36,757 nt of DNA from CAYWMP01 sp964459445 (GCA_964459445.1 CAYWMP010000041.1:1-36757); one strand, 5' to 3'; numbered from the stretch's first letter, positions 1 through 8,927 are shown. The notes: generated by a model from the letters alone, not told the origin. Numbers and translations are program-made.

Positions 1-46
1 CCACTGAACACTCGGAACACCTTTGGTTTGTCAACGCTCGTCAGAT

Positions 47-71
47 TTGTTTGACCCATTTAGTCAAACAA
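47..71. repeat. Perfect inverted repeat, 9-base arms
   Basis: The arms TTGTTTGAC and GTCAAACAA flank a 7-base spacer, CCATTTA. The repeat lies about 137 bases beyond the stop of the minus-strand hybrid kinase, in the 207-base stretch before that gene where no coding region is visible. There is no T-run on either side, so it looks more like a protein-binding site than an intrinsic terminator. The gene it would serve, if any, lies outside the window. Confidence 0.4.
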
Positions 72-207
72 TCGGGACGTAAGGAGCTAATCAACGGCGG
101 CAAAAGGAAACCTTTTGGTTATGTATGCATGGGCTGTCAGAGACAATGGTGAGAAAAGGGGATTGTGTTGCCTTTTGGGGTGGGTTTTTTCAGGGATAGA
201 GAAGAAT

Positions 208-2439
208 CTAGAAGGTGTGTTCTTTTTGAAGCTCCGGAGGCAACCAGCGTTCCAACACCTCTTTGATGTGGTTACGACCGAAGGGCTTGCTGATGTACCC
301 GTCCATGCCCCGGCTAAGGCACTGTTCTCTGTCACCTTTCATGGCATAGGCGGTCAAGGCAATGATAGGAACTCTATGGTTAAGCACTTTGGAATTTGTA
401 TCACGAATAACCGCTGTGGCTTCGTAACCATCCATCTGGGGCATCTGGATGTCCATTAGGACCAGATGATAGGGATCTTTTTCAAGGGCTTCAATCGCCT
501 CTACACCATTCACCACGGCATCGGCCTGATATCCATAAAGATCGAGAATACTCATGGCAAGTTTCTGATTCATTATGTTGTCCTCCACCACCAGGATGCG
601 TGCCTCTTTACCATCATGTCCACTTGATGCCTCCGGTTTCTCTGAGGAGGAGGCCTCGGCATCCGGCTCCGGTGTCTCTTGAACAACAATATTTTCCAGA
701 AATTCCTTAAGCTGCGGGCCTCTAACCGACTTGTTGAGGTTTGACGAAAACCCGATCTCCTTCAAATAGGAACGATTGGCTTGACTTCCCGGTGAAGTCA
801 TCAGGATCAGGAGAGTGTCTTTGAGTGATGGATCCTCCTTTATGTTTCGCCCGAGAGTAGCCCCATCCATTTCAGGCATTTCCAGATCGATGAGCGCAAT
901 GTGAAAGGGATTGGCCTCGGCTGCGGCCTTTTTGAGTTTCTCAAGGGCTTTGACCCCATCGGAGGTCTCATCACATCGACAGTCCAGGGCCTTCAGATCC
1001 TCTAACAGGTCAAAGCGATTTTTTGAATCATCATCTACTATAAGAATGCGTTTTGAAAGAAGTTGCTCGGAAATCGCTTCATCTTGGGTTCGACCTTCCT
1101 TTTGTTTCTCAAAGAGGATTGTAAAGGAGAAAGTCGAGCCTTTTCCCTCTTCGCTCTCAACCTCAATCTCGCCCCCCATCATTTTAGTAAGGCGTTTAGA
1201 AATGGCCAAACCCAATCCGGTGCCGCCATAGGATCTGGAGGCCGAGGTATCGACTTGGGAGAAGGATTCAAACATATGCTCTAAATGGTCTTCCGGGATG
1301 CCGATACCGGTATCCGAAACAGAAAAATGAAGGGTAACGAAATTGCCCGTCTCTTTTTTCAGTGAGATTTCGACGCGAACGTTCCCCTTTTCCGTGAATT
1401 TGATAGCATTCCCCACAAGATTAAGGAGAATCTGGCGCAAACGTCCGCTGTCTCCGCGCAAAAGGAAAGGCATCGATTCATCGAGCATAAAGGAGAATTC
1501 AAGACCCTTTGCTTCGGCCTTTGTATTCAACATATCCTTTAAGTCTTTAACCAACATCCTGAGGTCGAAATCAAGGGTTTCGAGATCCAGTTTGCCGGCC
1601 TCTATTTGTGAGAAGTCAAGGATATCGTTGATTATTTCCAGGAGAGAGCTTGCGCTTTTGTTGATGATCTCGACATATTCTAATTGTTGGTCCTCTAAGG
1701 TTGCGTCAAGCAACAGGCCGCTCATCCCGATAATACTGTTCATCGGGGTGCGGAACTCATGACTCATGTTGGCGAGAAAATGACTTTTTGCGATGTTGGC
1801 GGTCTGGGCATCTTCAAGGGCATTACGAAGGTCTTCGGTTCTTCTTCTGACGATTTCTTCGAGGTTTCGACTGTGATTTCTGATCTCCTTATATAGCTTT
1901 GAATTTTCGAGAGCATGGGCCGTATTAAAAAGAAGAACCGATAACAGGTGCGAAGAAATACTGTTGAAGCTCGGTTCATCCCCATCGGATTCGACGCCAA
2001 CAAACATCCCCATAACTTGAGATGCGGTTGCAAGGGGATGAAGTACGAGCGTGTTATTATAGAATTTGGAGGGTACCTTCACGGCGCGATTCTGATGCAG
2101 AGCCCAAGCGAAGGTCCCGTCGCTGACCTGTTGATCAACCTCCTTAACGATGCGTTCTCTGTCGGATTGAGGCTCACAGTCCGTAATGATAAAATCAAAG
2201 TCGGACTCATTCACCAGGAAAAAGGCCAGGGTTTCGAAGGGGATCAATCTTTTCAACCTCTCGCGGGTATGGCTGAAGATGGTTGAGGGATCTTCGTCGG
2301 GTTTCAGCCTTATTTGAAATTCCCCCAGGGACACCACCTGGTCAAGGGCGTCCATGGTCCACCGGTTGACCTTCTCGAGGTGCTGGATCCGTTCTTCCAC
2401 AGGATCGGTGTGGGCTTCCAAATTTTTGGGTTCAGTCAT
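208..2439 (-). CDS. Hybrid sensor histidine kinase with two receiver domains
   Basis: This 743-residue protein has no evident membrane segment, so it is probably a cytoplasmic sensor. Residues about 45-180 look like a degenerate GAF-type sensory domain. A coiled linker (185-215) leads to a HisKA dimerisation domain with the phospho-acceptor His227 in SHEFRTPMN. The HATPase domain follows, with the N box NAIKFTEKG, DTGIGIP, and GGTGLGLAISKRL. Receiver 1 (about 464-585) has acceptor Asp518 in LIDLEMPEMDG. Receiver 2 (about 614-735) has Asp663 in LMDIQMPQMDG, with the Thr/Lys switch residues in ALTAY and SKPF. An acidic Ser/Glu-rich linker separates the receivers. Its start codon overlaps the stop of the upstream HDOD gene (TAATG), so the two are probably translationally coupled. 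There is no DNA-binding output domain. The input signal cannot be read from the sequence. Confidence 0.93.
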   Translation of the reverse strand: MTEPKNLEAHTDPVEERIQHLEKVNRWTMDALDQVVSLGEFQIRLKPDEDPSTIFSHTRERLKRLIPFETLAFFLVNESDFDFIITDCEPQSDRERIVKEVDQQVSDGTFAWALHQNRAVKVPSKFYNNTLVLHPLATASQVMGMFVGVESDGDEPSFNSISSHLLSVLLFNTAHALENSKLYKEIRNHSRNLEEIVRRRTEDLRNALEDAQTANIAKSHFLANMSHEFRTPMNSIIGMSGLLLDATLEDQQLEYVEIINKSASSLLEIINDILDFSQIEAGKLDLETLDFDLRMLVKDLKDMLNTKAEAKGLEFSFMLDESMPFLLRGDSGRLRQILLNLVGNAIKFTEKGNVRVEISLKKETGNFVTLHFSVSDTGIGIPEDHLEHMFESFSQVDTSASRSYGGTGLGLAISKRLTKMMGGEIEVESEEGKGSTFSFTILFEKQKEGRTQDEAISEQLLSKRILIVDDDSKNRFDLLEDLKALDCRCDETSDGVKALEKLKKAAAEANPFHIALIDLEMPEMDGATLGRNIKEDPSLKDTLLILMTSPGSQANRSYLKEIGFSSNLNKSVRGPQLKEFLENIVVQETPEPDAEASSSEKPEASSGHDGKEARILVVEDNIMNQKLAMSILDLYGYQADAVVNGVEAIEALEKDPYHLVLMDIQMPQMDGYEATAVIRDTNSKVLNHRVPIIALTAYAMKGDREQCLSRGMDGYISKPFGRNHIKEVLERWLPPELQKEHTF

Positions 2440-3296
2440 TAATCGTCATCCTGGATTATCATTTGGACCACATCGTTGACCTGTCTATCCAATTGATCCA
2501 AGGTAGGAGCAAGTATACTGATGGACAGATCCATGTTCGCCCAGCCTTGGCCATCGATTTTTGGCACGAAGCGTTCACCGGTCGAACCGAATTGCAAAGA
2601 ATGAATGATGATGTCAGCCACATGGATAACCGAGGTCTCGAGGACAAATTGTTTTGCATCCGACGGTCTGTGGTGATAGGCAACGACATCTTCCAGGCTT
2701 GGGGGCAAATTCCAGGCCCTGAGTAGGGCGCGTCCCACAGCCGCGTGGTCAAAACCGATGACCTCCCGCTCGCATTCGTGCAACAGTATGCCGGTGGATT
2801 GCGATCGCAAAAGCGCTTCCTTGGCCAAATCCGGAACGTTGGAGTTGAGAATCAGGCGGCCGACGTCATGTAGGATACCGCCGACAAAAAACCGCTCTGC
2901 ATTTTGTTCCCTCCTGTAGGTAGCCAAGATCTTCGCGGCCACCCCACAGCCGATGCTGTGTCGCCAAAAAGATTTCATCGTTACAAGATTTTCCGGAATG
3001 CCTTTGAATAGATTGACTATCGCTGTGGCAAGGGCAAGATCTCGTAATTGTTGGAGACCCACAATAACAATGGCGCGTGTAATGGTCTCAATCTTTTGAG
3101 GGAAGCCATAGAAAGGGCTGTTGACAATCCTAAGCAACCGGGCAGTCAGACCCGGGTCATCTTTGATGATTTCACCGATTTCCGCACTCGAGGATTTAGG
3201 ATCGTTGATGGCCTCATTGAGCCGGGTGAATATGGCCGACATGGTGGATAGATTGGCATAATTCTGTAATAGGTCACTGGGTTTATTGTATTTCAT
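2439..3296 (-). CDS. HDOD domain protein
   Basis: This 285-residue protein is a single HDOD domain, the non-catalytic relative of HD phosphohydrolases found in bacterial signalling. The N-terminal part carries the typical signature: IIKDDPGLTARLLRIVNSPFYG, then an ITRAIVIVGLQQLRDLAL helix. HD-like segments such as GGILHDVGRLIL and VAYHHRPSDA follow. It overlaps the downstream hybrid kinase by one base and the upstream 118-residue gene by 14 bases, so the three form a tight operon. HDOD proteins often act with two-component systems, and this coupling supports that role. A weak AGGA ribosome site precedes the ATG. The specific partner is inferred from position only. Confidence 0.88.
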   Translation of the reverse strand: MKYNKPSDLLQNYANLSTMSAIFTRLNEAINDPKSSSAEIGEIIKDDPGLTARLLRIVNSPFYGFPQKIETITRAIVIVGLQQLRDLALATAIVNLFKGIPENLVTMKSFWRHSIGCGVAAKILATYRREQNAERFFVGGILHDVGRLILNSNVPDLAKEALLRSQSTGILLHECEREVIGFDHAAVGRALLRAWNLPPSLEDVVAYHHRPSDAKQFVLETSVIHVADIIIHSLQFGSTGERFVPKIDGQGWANMDLSISILAPTLDQLDRQVNDVVQMIIQDDD

Positions 3297-3639
3297 GTTC
3301 TTGTCCTGCCGCTTTGCCTTTTATTCTTCGCACGGTAAAAAGCCTCATGAGTTCTATGATTACAGGATTTTTAATGTCCGCATGCTTGAACAGGTCAAGG
3401 GCCTCATACTCCACTTCCTTGAGAAGGGCTGGATCAAAATCAGAAGTGCAGTTAGCATCTACGTCTTCTTTGTTTTTGCCCTCGATATCCGCCTCGGTGA
3501 TTCCCCACATCTTAAAGATTTTCAGATGTTTTTCGGTAATCTCGGTTCCTCCGCCGAGCAGCACACGGCCATTGTCGTCTTTTACATCATCGCTCAAGAC
3601 CATACCGGCTTGTACGTCCTCTATATTAATAAGACCCAT
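3283..3639 (-). CDS. Small protein resembling the N-terminal module of HD-GYP proteins
   Basis: This 118-residue protein is first in the signalling operon and has a strong GGAGG site six bases before its ATG. The first 55 residues (INIEDVQAGMVLSDDVKDDNG, then a LLGGGTEITEKHLKIFKMWGI segment) match the beta-rich module commonly found in front of HD-GYP and HDOD domains. Here it is a separate polypeptide with a helical tail (residues 70-110) and no HD residues. It probably works with the HDOD protein it overlaps, as a split version of a two-domain protein. That functional link is inference. The tail has one Cys and no other recognisable motif. Confidence 0.75.
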   Translation of the reverse strand: MGLINIEDVQAGMVLSDDVKDDNGRVLLGGGTEITEKHLKIFKMWGITEADIEGKNKEDVDANCTSDFDPALLKEVEYEALDLFKHADIKNPVIIELMRLFTVRRIKGKAAGQEHEIQ

Positions 3640-3911
3640 TCAAAACCTCCACCAAACGCCGTAGATTCCTCTGATGAAAGAAAAATTTGTATAGAAATGG
3701 AATTCGTAGATTGTGCTCAATTCGCGGCATTCCCGGATAACCGGGCGTGATCACCGAATATTTCCTGTTTAGGCTAATTTATTGGAATGATGCGCAAAGT
3801 AAGCATCTGGGGATTCCATTTGTATCTTCGGCATGCACGTAGAAAAACTTTAATGAAACTTAACTAGAGTAGGATAGGACAAAAGTACCAGTGTGTGCCC
3901 TGCCCCACCGC

Positions 3912-3978
3912 CTTGCTCAGGGCCGTAAGCCTGTAGCGAAATCCTTCGATTCTGTTCAGGGCCATGAGCTTGTCGAAT
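3912..3978. repeat. Two diverged copies of a short intergenic repeat
   Basis: The stretches 3912-3940 and 3951-3978 share the core TTCAGGGCC or CTCAGGGCC, followed by a similar AGCYTGTMGCGAA or AGCTTGTCGAA tail. They are two degenerate copies of the same element, head to tail, ending just beyond the stop of the ABC permease. This resembles the small CTTCGACAGGCTCAGG-type dispersed repeats seen in many environmental proteobacterial genomes. The rest of the 341-base gap 3640-3980 contains no gene that can be supported, only a short hairpin, CCCGG-ATAA-CCGGG, at 3732-3745. Confidence 0.5.
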
Positions 3979-3980
3979 GG

Positions 3981-4934
3981 CTAAGCTTCGCTCCTCTTTA
4001 AATACATATCGAAGCGGTCGACTGCCAGGGATAGGGTGAGGGTGAGTATAAGGTATAGACCCGTAATGGTTATCCATACTTCATTGGTAAGATGGGTGGC
4101 CGCCATCAGCTCCATACCCTGAAAGGTCAATTCTTGAATAGAAATCACCGATACGATGGCGGAGTCTTTGATTGTGGAGATGAATTGGCCCGCCAGGGGA
4201 GGAAGGATTCTTTGTGCAGTAAGGGGAAGGATGATATAGCGCATCTGCTGCCAGCGTGACAACCCCAGAGCGTAAGATGCCTCCCATTGCCCCTTCTCAA
4301 TCGACTGGATGCCTGCCCTGACGATCTCCGTTATATAGGCCCCCTCAAAAAGGGCAAGGGTGACAAGGGCGGAAAGAAAGGGACTGAACAGGGCAGGAGG
4401 GGCGAACAAAAAGGAGAGGAGCGCCTTGACCCCTTCTGAACGATTCTGGATAAAGCCATCAATATCCAGGGCGGTCATGATCTGGCTGCTGATGAAAAAA
4501 TAGAAAATGAAGATCAGCACAAGGGGTGGGAGATTACGGATCAGTTCCACATAGGTCCGTCCGAGCATCCGATTGAAAAGACTATGGCTTACCCGGCAGA
4601 GGCCCATGACGGTGCCGATGATTGTTGCAAGGACGGTCCCCCAAAAACTGAGCCTCAGGGTTGTAAACACACCCTGTATCAAAAGGTTGGGGACCCATGC
4701 TTCGCTGTCGGCATCGTAACGGAAAAGGTATTGGGGTATGGCGGCCCATTCCCATTTGTAATTTAAGCCGCCCGGGACCCTATAGACCAAATAAACCAGC
4801 GCCGCCAACAAAAGAGAACCCAGGATAATGTCAAGGGGGGTGATTGTGGTTTTCTTTTTGATCAAAGACAATCCAACATCCAGCAGATGCGTCTGGGAAT
4901 CCTCAAGGTCTCTTGGCCTCAAGGAGTCTCCCAA
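3981..4934 (-). CDS. Polar amino acid ABC transporter permease (HisM/GlnP type)
   Basis: This 317-residue inner-membrane permease is the last gene of a four-gene transporter operon. A leading hydrophobic helix (ITPLDIILGSLLLAALVYLV) precedes the five-helix permease core. The core includes FTTLRLSFWGTVLATIIGTV and the EAA loop around GQWEASYALGLSRWQQMRYI, which docks on the ATPase. IVSVISIQELTFQG near the end is typical of the His/Glu/Asp-type family. The reading frame has no ATG before its first membrane helix. A TTG at 4934 is the likeliest start, with no good ribosome site, so the N-terminus is uncertain. The gap to the upstream binding-protein gene is 13 bases. The transported amino acid cannot be told from sequence. 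Confidence 0.9.
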   Translation of the reverse strand: MGDSLRPRDLEDSQTHLLDVGLSLIKKKTTITPLDIILGSLLLAALVYLVYRVPGGLNYKWEWAAIPQYLFRYDADSEAWVPNLLIQGVFTTLRLSFWGTVLATIIGTVMGLCRVSHSLFNRMLGRTYVELIRNLPPLVLIFIFYFFISSQIMTALDIDGFIQNRSEGVKALLSFLFAPPALFSPFLSALVTLALFEGAYITEIVRAGIQSIEKGQWEASYALGLSRWQQMRYIILPLTAQRILPPLAGQFISTIKDSAIVSVISIQELTFQGMELMAATHLTNEVWITITGLYLILTLTLSLAVDRFDMYLKRSEA

Positions 4935-4947
4935 GCGCGGTTAGGAG

Positions 4948-5781
4948 TTACTTCAACAGACCTTCCCAATCTTTGGTTTCAAACCAATAATGTTTCCGCT
5001 CCCTGAGCCACCCTTCGGCCTTTACAACCGTAATCCAATTATTGAAATAGTTGAGCGTATCAACATCCCCTTTCCTGAGCGCAAAGCCGATGGGTTCTTT
5101 GGTAAAATTTTCCTTGAGGGGCAGAAAGAGTTTATCGGGGTATTTTATGGCATAGAAGGCAGGCGTTGGTGCGGAACCGACAACGGCATGTGCTTTACCG
5201 TTGAGCAACTCCTGATAGGCTTGGGATTCATCGTCGAATTTCCTGAGTTGGGCCTTAGGCATGAATTTTCTCGCAGCGGCCACAGGTGTTGCTCCGAGTC
5301 TGACAGACAAGACCACTTCCGGACGATTAAAATCCTCAATATTGTCAAAACCTTTTGCGACTTCTTTGTTGGCCACCATGGACATGCCTGAAAGGTCATA
5401 GGGGACGGTGAAGTTGACTTTGATATTTCTTTTCGGCAGGATGCCCATGCCCCCAATGATAACATCGAACTTATTAGCCAGAAGTGCGGGGATAATACCA
5501 TCCCATTTGGTGGGCACAAATTCCACCTTGACCCCCATATCTTTTGCCAGCCTGGTTGCCACATCGATCTCGAATCCTATCAACTTGCCGGTTTTATCCC
5601 TCATGGCCCATGGCAAGAATGTGGACATACCGACCTTGAGTACGCCCCGTTTGAGCACCTGCTCGATGACGCTTTCATTGGTAAGTTTCTGTTGCATTTC
5701 TCCTGCAAGGCCGGAACCGGCCAGACCAAAGACCAGGGAGATTACCAATCCCATCTTAACGAGAAATAACTGCATTTTCAT
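4948..5781 (-). CDS. Periplasmic amino acid-binding protein (family 3)
   Basis: This 277-residue protein starts with a signal peptide (KMGLVISLVFGLAGSGLAGE), cleaved near residues 26-27. The body is a bilobed solute-binding protein of the SBP_bac_3 family. Family marks are LKVGMSTFLPWAMRDKTGKL with GFEIDVATRLAKDMGVKVEF, then LLANKFDVIIGGMGILPKR with the VNFTVPYDLSG hinge. LGATPVAAARKFMPKA and the AVVGSAPTPAFYAIKYP segment follow. It delivers an amino acid to the two permeases encoded on either side. The ribosome site is strong (AGGAGGAGG before ATG). A 91-base gap to the upstream ATPase gene has no clear terminator. The ligand is not predictable here. Confidence 0.93.
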   Translation of the reverse strand: MKMQLFLVKMGLVISLVFGLAGSGLAGEMQQKLTNESVIEQVLKRGVLKVGMSTFLPWAMRDKTGKLIGFEIDVATRLAKDMGVKVEFVPTKWDGIIPALLANKFDVIIGGMGILPKRNIKVNFTVPYDLSGMSMVANKEVAKGFDNIEDFNRPEVVLSVRLGATPVAAARKFMPKAQLRKFDDESQAYQELLNGKAHAVVGSAPTPAFYAIKYPDKLFLPLKENFTKEPIGFALRKGDVDTLNYFNNWITVVKAEGWLRERKHYWFETKDWEGLLK

Positions 5782-5872
5782 AACGCCTCCTCCTTTCGTA
5801 ATTAGCGATGTTGCATATTCTTTTTATTGTAAGCAATCCGCTCCTACTATCCCGCTGACCAAGAAACAGCGG

Positions 5873-6631
5873 CTAAGCCCATAAAATCTGACTGAGGAAG
5901 AACTTGGTTCGTTCCTCCTTTGGGTCTTTGAAAAAATGTTCAGCCGTCCCTTCTTCCACGATCCGGCCATCTTCCATAAATATAACACGGTCACTTACTT
6001 CCCGAGCAAAACCCATTTCGTGAGTTACCACAATCATGGTCATGCCTTCTCGGGCCAAGTTTTTCATGACATCCAACACTTCGCCGATCATTTCAGGATC
6101 CAGGGCGCTTGTCGCCTCATCAAAGAGCATAACTTTTGGTTTCATGGCAAGGGCACGGGCGATGGCAACACGCTGTTGCTGCCCTCCACTCAGATGGTTT
6201 GGAAAAGTGCTCGCCTTTTCCGGGATGCCGACCTTACTCAATAGCTCCATGGACGTATCAGTAGCCTCGTTCTTGCTTTTTTTCCTGACCAGACGTTGAG
6301 CCAAATTCACATTTTCCAATGCCGTCAAATGGGGAAAGAGATTGAAGGATTGAAAGACCATCCCCACTTCTTTTCTGATCTCAAAACGGTTCTTCTTGTT
6401 GTCATCCAGGGGAATCCTGTCAATCGTGATGGACCCGCTGTCGATATCTTCAATCCCATTAAGACAGCGAAGGAAAGTTGATTTACCGGATCCTGAAGGG
6501 CCGATAACAACAAGAACTTCCTTCCGACGGACCCTTGTTGAGAAATTGCGAAGAGCATAAACCCCATTGGGAAAGGTTTTATTTATTTTACTCACTTCGA
6601 TGATAAAGTCTTCCATGGCCTTTTCATTCAT
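5873..6631 (-). CDS. Amino acid ABC transporter ATP-binding protein (GlnQ type)
   Basis: This 252-residue ATPase has all catalytic motifs: Walker A GPSGSGKST (about 43-51), Q-loop FQSFNLFPH, signature LSGGQQQRVAIARAL, Walker B VMLFDEATSALD, and switch His in VVTHEMGFA. The sequence FNLFPHLTALENV and the DPEMIGEVLDVMKNLA segment are typical of the polar amino acid uptake class. It energises import through the two permeases of the same operon. The start chosen is ATG at 6631 with GAGG upstream. An alternative ATG lies five codons further in (MEDFII). It lies 18 bases after the first permease gene. Confidence 0.95.
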   Translation of the reverse strand: MNEKAMEDFIIEVSKINKTFPNGVYALRNFSTRVRRKEVLVVIGPSGSGKSTFLRCLNGIEDIDSGSITIDRIPLDDNKKNRFEIRKEVGMVFQSFNLFPHLTALENVNLAQRLVRKKSKNEATDTSMELLSKVGIPEKASTFPNHLSGGQQQRVAIARALAMKPKVMLFDEATSALDPEMIGEVLDVMKNLAREGMTMIVVTHEMGFAREVSDRVIFMEDGRIVEEGTAEHFFKDPKEERTKFFLSQILWA

Positions 6632-6649
6632 AGCGGGACCGCCTCATCC

Positions 6650-7471
6650 CTACGCTTCGACCCTGATTCGGTTTTCCATGACACTAACGATCGATGAAAG
6701 GGCAATTGTAATGACAAGGTACATGGCTGCAACGGTGAACCATATCTCAAAGGTTAAAAAGGTCTCGGCCACGATTTCGCGTCCCCTCATGGTAAGATCA
6801 TAGATTGCGATGGTGCTTACGAGGGCAGAGTCTTTTATCAGGGATACAGCCTGGCTCGTGAGGGGAGGTAAAACTCTGCGTACAGCCTGGGGAAGGATGA
6901 TGTAGCGATAGGTATCAAAGAGGCTGAGTCCAAGGCTGTGGGCTGCCTCCCACTGGCCTTTATGGATAGAGACAATACCGGCCCGGAAAATCTCCGATGC
7001 ATAGGCGCCCTCAAAGAGACTGAGTGCCAAAACGGCCGATGTGAAACGGTCAATATCGAGAATGGGACCGAGGACGAAATAAAGGAAGAAAATCTGCACC
7101 AGGAGGGGTGTGTTGCGAATGATTTCCAGGTAGGCCCTGGCCAAAACCCTGGCCAGGAATGAATTTGACAATCGAAAAAGGGCGGTCGTAAGTCCGAAGA
7201 CGAGTGATAGGACCAGGCTGATGCCTGTGATATTAAAAGTGACCTTAAGACCCAAAAGAAGAGGCCCGGCTGAGAACTGACCGTTCTCGATTGAAAAGAT
7301 ATATTGTGGAATTCTATACCAATGCCAATAATAACCGAGCTCCGCGGCGCCGCGTATCAGCAGCCAGGTGATCAATCCTGCCACTAAGAGGAACTTCAGG
7401 ACATCCATGATGGGGGTGCGTGTGAGATAGCGCCATGCCTTCTTATGAAATTGAGATCCAGCCGTGGTCAT
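6650..7471 (-). CDS. Polar amino acid ABC transporter permease, first gene of operon
   Basis: This 273-residue permease is paralogous to the one at 3981-4934. It has an N-terminal hydrophobic helix (VLKFLLVAGLITWLLIRGAA) and then the core, with LKVTFNITGISLVLSLVFGL and EIIRNTPLLVQIFFLYFVLGP. The EAA loop is at GQWEAAHSLGLSLFDTYRYIILPQA. Together the two permeases likely form a heterodimeric channel. The operon order (permease, ATPase, binding protein, permease) is less common than binding protein first. Upstream lies a 454-base gap shared with the divergent rubredoxin gene. I could not settle a promoter for this strand. Confidence 0.92.
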   Translation of the reverse strand: MTTAGSQFHKKAWRYLTRTPIMDVLKFLLVAGLITWLLIRGAAELGYYWHWYRIPQYIFSIENGQFSAGPLLLGLKVTFNITGISLVLSLVFGLTTALFRLSNSFLARVLARAYLEIIRNTPLLVQIFFLYFVLGPILDIDRFTSAVLALSLFEGAYASEIFRAGIVSIHKGQWEAAHSLGLSLFDTYRYIILPQAVRRVLPPLTSQAVSLIKDSALVSTIAIYDLTMRGREIVAETFLTFEIWFTVAAMYLVITIALSSIVSVMENRIRVEA

Positions 7472-7774
7472 GTCCTAGATCCGGTATAAAGTCCCTCCTG
7501 CTGATATCCCCAATCCTCCGAATCGACGCTTCAGGGGCGTCACGGATGGGTGAACAACCGGGAGGCTTCGGAATGAAAATTGAAAAATCAATACAGAAAC
7601 GCGGTATGATAAACGGCGATTCGTCCTTTGTGAGGCAGTGGTCGTTGCATCAACATAAGGAATTAGCACTTATGGCACAATAGGCACTACGGGGTGCTCT
7701 GTCAAGTATACTGCACTTCCGTCGCCACAGACACTTTCCAAAAGCCCCATCCCTTTATGGATCCTATATCCTCC

Positions 7775-7803
7775 TTGACATGGACCCATGGGGCGGCTAT
7801 TGA
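7775..7803 (+). promoter_or_regulatory. Probable sigma-70-type promoter for rubredoxin cluster
   Basis: A consensus -35 box TTGACA (7775-7780) is followed after exactly 17 bases by TATTGA (7798-7803). The expected transcript starts near 7810 and would carry a leader of about 115 bases to the rubredoxin ATG at 7926. The spacer contains the palindrome CCCATGGG. The remainder of the 454-base gap 7472-7925 shows no supportable gene, no FNR-type box and no clear promoter for the leftward ABC transporter operon. Confidence 0.5.
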
Positions 7804-7925
7804 AAATAAAGAATAGCGAAAGAACGAGAAACCTATAGCGTTAGAATCCCTTTTACTTTTTGTTGTGTTGTTTTGATCTCACGTTGATAAACAAAGTTAG
7901 CCAATTAGACAAGGAGGAAGTTGAA

Positions 7926-8087
7926 ATGGATAAATGCGTCTGTACGGTTTGTGGCTATGTGTACGATCCTGAAGTAGGAGATCCGGATAATGGGGTCGAG
8001 CCCGGAACAGCTTTTGAAGATCTGGCCGATGACTGGGACTGCCCGGTCTGTGGGGCGAGTAAAGACGAATTCGAAAAAGAGGGCTAG
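7926..8087 (+). CDS. Rubredoxin
   Basis: This 53-residue protein is full length for a classical rubredoxin, a one-iron electron carrier in the cytoplasm. Both CxxCG knuckles are present: CTVCGYVYDP near residue 6 and CPVCGASKDEFE near residue 39, along with the conserved GVEPGTAFEDL and DDWDCP segments. The start is fixed by a strong AAGGAGG site six bases upstream of ATG 7926, which is better than an upstream in-frame TTG. It heads a plus-strand cluster that continues with a HEAT-repeat-like protein, an octaheme cytochrome and a rhodanese-ferritin fusion. Rubredoxin could donate electrons to the diiron ferritin-like domain of that fusion. This is plausible from rubrerythrin chemistry but is inference. 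Confidence 0.96.
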   Translation: MDKCVCTVCGYVYDPEVGDPDNGVEPGTAFEDLADDWDCPVCGASKDEFEKEG

Positions 8088-8195
8088 GCGGCGCAGAACC
8101 ATCCTTTCCGGCAACTCTATGTGGTTATTGGCCCTTAGCGCCCCTCCCATAGAACAAGCCCAGCTTCAGGTAATGAGAGGGCATATTTGGGCATT

Positions 8196-8903
8196 ATGGC
8201 GAGACCTAAACCAAGAGGCGGACGTGCCCTTAAAAAGAGGGTATTGTCTTTGCTTAATTTAGATGAAGCTGCCACGGTATTGGATGAGATAGGCCGTCTT
8301 CCGGCCCGCCAGGTGATAAATCCCCTCATTTCCTTTCTTTATCACGGCAACGAACGCACCAGATGGGCAGCGATTGGGGCCATGGGTGCCGTTGTCAAGA
8401 TACTCGCAGACGAAGACATGGAGGCGGCGAGGCTTATCATGCGTCGGCTCATGTGGAATTTAAACGACGAATCGGGCGGAATCGGCTGGGGATCGCCTGA
8501 AGCCATGGGCGAGATACTGGCAAATCATGCGGGTCTTGCGGAAGAATATGTCCATATCCTTTTGTCCTACACTAGGGAGGAGGGTAACTATCTCGAACTG
8601 GAAATGCTGCAGCGGGGCCTCCTCTGGGGAATTGGACGGCTTTCTCAAGTAAGACCTGCGCTGGTAAAGGGTGCTGTCGAAGATATTGCGTCTTACCTCT
8701 ATTCCGATGATGCACATGTAAGAGGGTTATCAGCCTGGGTCCTGGGATTGGTTGGAGACAAGGAGTGTTGCAACAAGCTCGCCGGGCTCAGCCAAGATGA
8801 GAACGAAATTACAGTTTTCATAGATGAGAGAATTTCAGACTGTCGTGTTAAGGAACTGGCACAAGAAGCAAGGTTGCGCCTAGAATGTGGTTCGCAGAGT
8901 TGA
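8196..8903 (+). CDS. HEAT-repeat-like helical protein
   Basis: This protein of about 235 residues is all-helical with repeated Ala/Leu-rich helix pairs. Examples are ERTRWAAIGAMGAVVKILAD, ARLIMRRLMWNLNDESGGIG and HVRGLSAWVLGLVGDKECC. That pattern is typical of HEAT/PBS-lyase scaffolds. It resembles a family conserved in sulfate reducers (the DVU0298-like family), but that is from memory and untested. ATG 8196 was taken as start. An in-frame TTG at 8187 sits closer to a GAGAGG site and is an alternative. No signal peptide or cysteine motif was found. Its position between rubredoxin and an octaheme cytochrome suggests an accessory or assembly role, which is inference only. Confidence 0.75.
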   Translation: MARPKPRGGRALKKRVLSLLNLDEAATVLDEIGRLPARQVINPLISFLYHGNERTRWAAIGAMGAVVKILADEDMEAARLIMRRLMWNLNDESGGIGWGSPEAMGEILANHAGLAEEYVHILLSYTREEGNYLELEMLQRGLLWGIGRLSQVRPALVKGAVEDIASYLYSDDAHVRGLSAWVLGLVGDKECCNKLAGLSQDENEITVFIDERISDCRVKELAQEARLRLECGSQS

Positions 8904-8927
8904 TAGACACTAGCCAAGGAGGAGATC

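Noticed and set aside
208..2439. Several ORFs of 60-140 codons on the opposite strand of the large genes across the window
   Set aside because: They lie inside well-supported genes in other frames, have no family resemblance and lack ribosome sites.
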